Below are positions 52,252 to 53,351 of a stretch of DNA of 53,351 bases, one piece after another (the stretch's first letter is position 1; each line of letters starts with the position of its first letter). A program made the position numbers and the translations under genes. The notes beneath the pieces were generated by a model that saw only the letters and a list, made by a program, of their open reading frames with translations, was not told the DNA's origin and did no database searches. Source of the stretch: RGIG7111 sp036839975. Its GTDB lineage: Bacteria > Bacillota > Clostridia > Peptostreptococcales > Anaerovoracaceae. The stretch covers positions 1 through 53,351 of the forward strand of contig DAISVU010000008.1 in the NCBI GenBank assembly GCA_036839975.1, written 5' to 3'.

Positions 52252-53303
52252 TGAAAGCAGCAGTTTTATACGGTAATGATGATATAAGATATGAAGATGT
52301 AGAAACGCCTGAACCGTCAAAAGGTCAGGTCCGCGTGCGTGTTAAGGCGTGTGGTATATGCGGCTCCGACATCCCGCGTGTGACGGATGGGGGAGCACAT
52401 TTTTATCCGATAGTGCTTGGTCACGAATTTTCCGGATATATAGATAAGACGGGAGAAGGAGTTACAGCTGTAAAAGAAGGAGACAGAATCGCTGCTGTGC
52501 CGCTTGTTCCATGCATGCAATGCGATAACTGCAGACATGGGCTGTTCTCCCTTTGTAAAAATTATATATTCATAGGTTCACGAGTAAGCGGAGGCTTTGC
52601 GGATTTTGTGGTGCTGCCTGAAACAAATGCAGTCAGGATAGATGATTCCGTCAGCTATGAGCAGGGAGCCTTGTTTGAGCCCAGTTCGGTAGCGCATCAC
52701 GGAGTATCTCTTGCAAAAATAAATGAAGGCTCGACTGCAGCTGTTTTAGGCGGAGGTACGATAGGCGCGTTCGTTGCGCAGTGGGCGAGGATCAAGGGAG
52801 CTTCAAAAGTAGTGGTGTTCGGGCGCAACAAACAGAGACTCAAGATAAACAAACGCCTTGGTGCAGATGTGCTTATTTCCACAAATGATGACGACTGGAG
52901 AGACATAGCTCTTGCTGAGACAAAAAACGGCCGGGGCTTTGATGTGCTGTTTGATACAGCTGGGACGGTTCCGACAATGAAGACGGCGATGGATCTTGCG
53001 GCTGACAGGGCGACGGTATGTTATGTCGGGACACCTTCGGGGGATATAACCTTTTCAAAGGATGAATGGGAAAGATTAAATCGTAAAGAACTTACTGTGA
53101 CAGCATCATGGATGAGCGGCGGACTTCCGTATCCCGGTGCAGACTGGACTGAGACGGCTGAGAAATTCAGATCGGGTGAACTCATGTTTGATACGGAGCT
53201 TTTCTATGCAAAGTATGACATGTGTGACGCGGGGAAGGCGTTTAAGCTGTTTAAAGAAAAAGGCAGAGTAAAAGGCAGAGTACTTCTGGTAAATAAAGAC
53301 TGA
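52251..53303 (+). CDS. Zn-dependent galactitol-1-phosphate-5-dehydrogenase-like (GatD-like) polyol-phosphate dehydrogenase
   Basis: 350-residue medium-chain dehydrogenase. Catalytic zinc: Cys in GICGSDIP, His/Glu in VLGHEFSGYID, Glu in ALFEPSSV. Structural zinc: four Cys in VPCMQCDNCRHGLFSLC. Coenzyme site: VLGGGTIGAFVAQWA. The segment CGSDIPRVTDGGAHFYPIVL and the later LTVTASWM closely follow E. coli GatD, which interconverts galactitol-1-phosphate and tagatose-6-phosphate. In a wall-polymer operon it would run in the reductive direction, as TarJ does for ribitol-5-phosphate. Starts at TAATG, sharing one base with the acyltransferase stop. Confidence 0.9.
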   Translation: MKAAVLYGNDDIRYEDVETPEPSKGQVRVRVKACGICGSDIPRVTDGGAHFYPIVLGHEFSGYIDKTGEGVTAVKEGDRIAAVPLVPCMQCDNCRHGLFSLCKNYIFIGSRVSGGFADFVVLPETNAVRIDDSVSYEQGALFEPSSVAHHGVSLAKINEGSTAAVLGGGTIGAFVAQWARIKGASKVVVFGRNKQRLKINKRLGADVLISTNDDDWRDIALAETKNGRGFDVLFDTAGTVPTMKTAMDLAADRATVCYVGTPSGDITFSKDEWERLNRKELTVTASWMSGGLPYPGADWTETAEKFRSGELMFDTELFYAKYDMCDAGKAFKLFKEKGRVKGRVLLVNKD

Positions 53304-53309
53304 GTGTTT

Positions 53310-53344
53310 CGGTAAAACCGGCAGAACGCCGCTTGGCGGCGTTC
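53310..53344 (+). terminator. Hairpin after the GatD-like gene
   Basis: Two hairpins: CGGT-AAA-ACCG (53310-53320) and a perfect 9-bp stem GAACGCCGC/GCGGCGTTC with a TTG loop (53324-53344). The window ends before any T tract could be seen, so terminator function is likely but unproven. Confidence 0.5.
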
Positions 53345-53351
53345 GCCGACC

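Noticed and set aside
1..53351. CRISPR arrays, tRNA or rRNA genes, insertion sequences, prophage
   Set aside because: I looked for spaced direct repeats, tRNA T-arm patterns, transposase motifs and phage genes and found none that I could support.

Overview
The window looks like the replication-origin region of a low-G+C, Gram-positive anaerobe of the Bacillota, most likely class Clostridia. Reasons: the order dnaA / oriC / rpmH-rnpA-yidD-yidC-jag-mnmE-mnmG-rsmG-parA-parB is the classic Bacillota origin block; parS sites have the TGTTTCACGTGAAACA type; there are two lipoteichoic-acid-synthase-family proteins and several CDP-glycerol-transferase-family proteins of a monoderm wall; and a small protein resembles the C-terminus of the anaerobic ribonucleotide reductase NrdD. 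I cannot assign a genus from sequence alone.

Layout. 1-2.1 kb: dnaA (minus strand) with DnaA-box-like motifs on both sides, the second set in the dnaA-rpmH gap. 2-10.4 kb: translation, membrane-insertion, tRNA/rRNA-modification and chromosome-segregation genes. 10.5-12.3 kb: mtnA plus a class II aldolase, a likely salvage route for methylthioadenosine or 5-deoxyadenosine. 12.4-20.4 kb: a D,D-carboxypeptidase, a decayed hydrolase, purB next to a decayed purA, alr, a small NrdD-like protein, a DivIC/FtsL-type division protein, rnmV and rsmA. 20.5-24.5 kb: an LtaS-family protein and a two-component system. 25-34 kb: nearly the whole route from DAHP to prephenate and arogenate/phenylpyruvate: aroD facing a seven-gene minus-strand cluster aroF-tyrA-aroB-aroA-aroC-pheA-aroEK, preceded by a structured leader with an intrinsic terminator.

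34.5-53.3 kb is a cell-envelope region. First comes a putative three-part lipid-linked sugar module (a GT-C-like membrane protein, a GtrB-like transferase and a GtrA-like flippase) followed by a second LtaS-family protein. Then a divergent pair of secreted SGNH hydrolases. Last is an operon of seven genes: two CDP-glycerol-transferase-like proteins, an IspD/TarI-like cytidylyltransferase, a GatZ-like protein, a large polymerase-like CDP-polyol transferase, an acyltransferase and a GatD-like hexitol-phosphate dehydrogenase. The combination suggests a teichoic-acid-like polymer built from a CDP-hexitol (possibly CDP-galactitol made from fructose-6-P via tagatose-6-P) rather than glycerol or ribitol. 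This is the most interesting hypothesis in the window.

Several genes are broken. rsmG carries two mutually compensating frame shifts, each in a dinucleotide repeat. One SGNH hydrolase is split by one extra base in an A8 run, while its paralogue is intact and the same length. purA is an internally deleted remnant and an alpha/beta hydrolase is degraded. The simple-repeat breaks could be slippage (phase variation), real decay or assembly error; the sequence alone cannot tell these apart.
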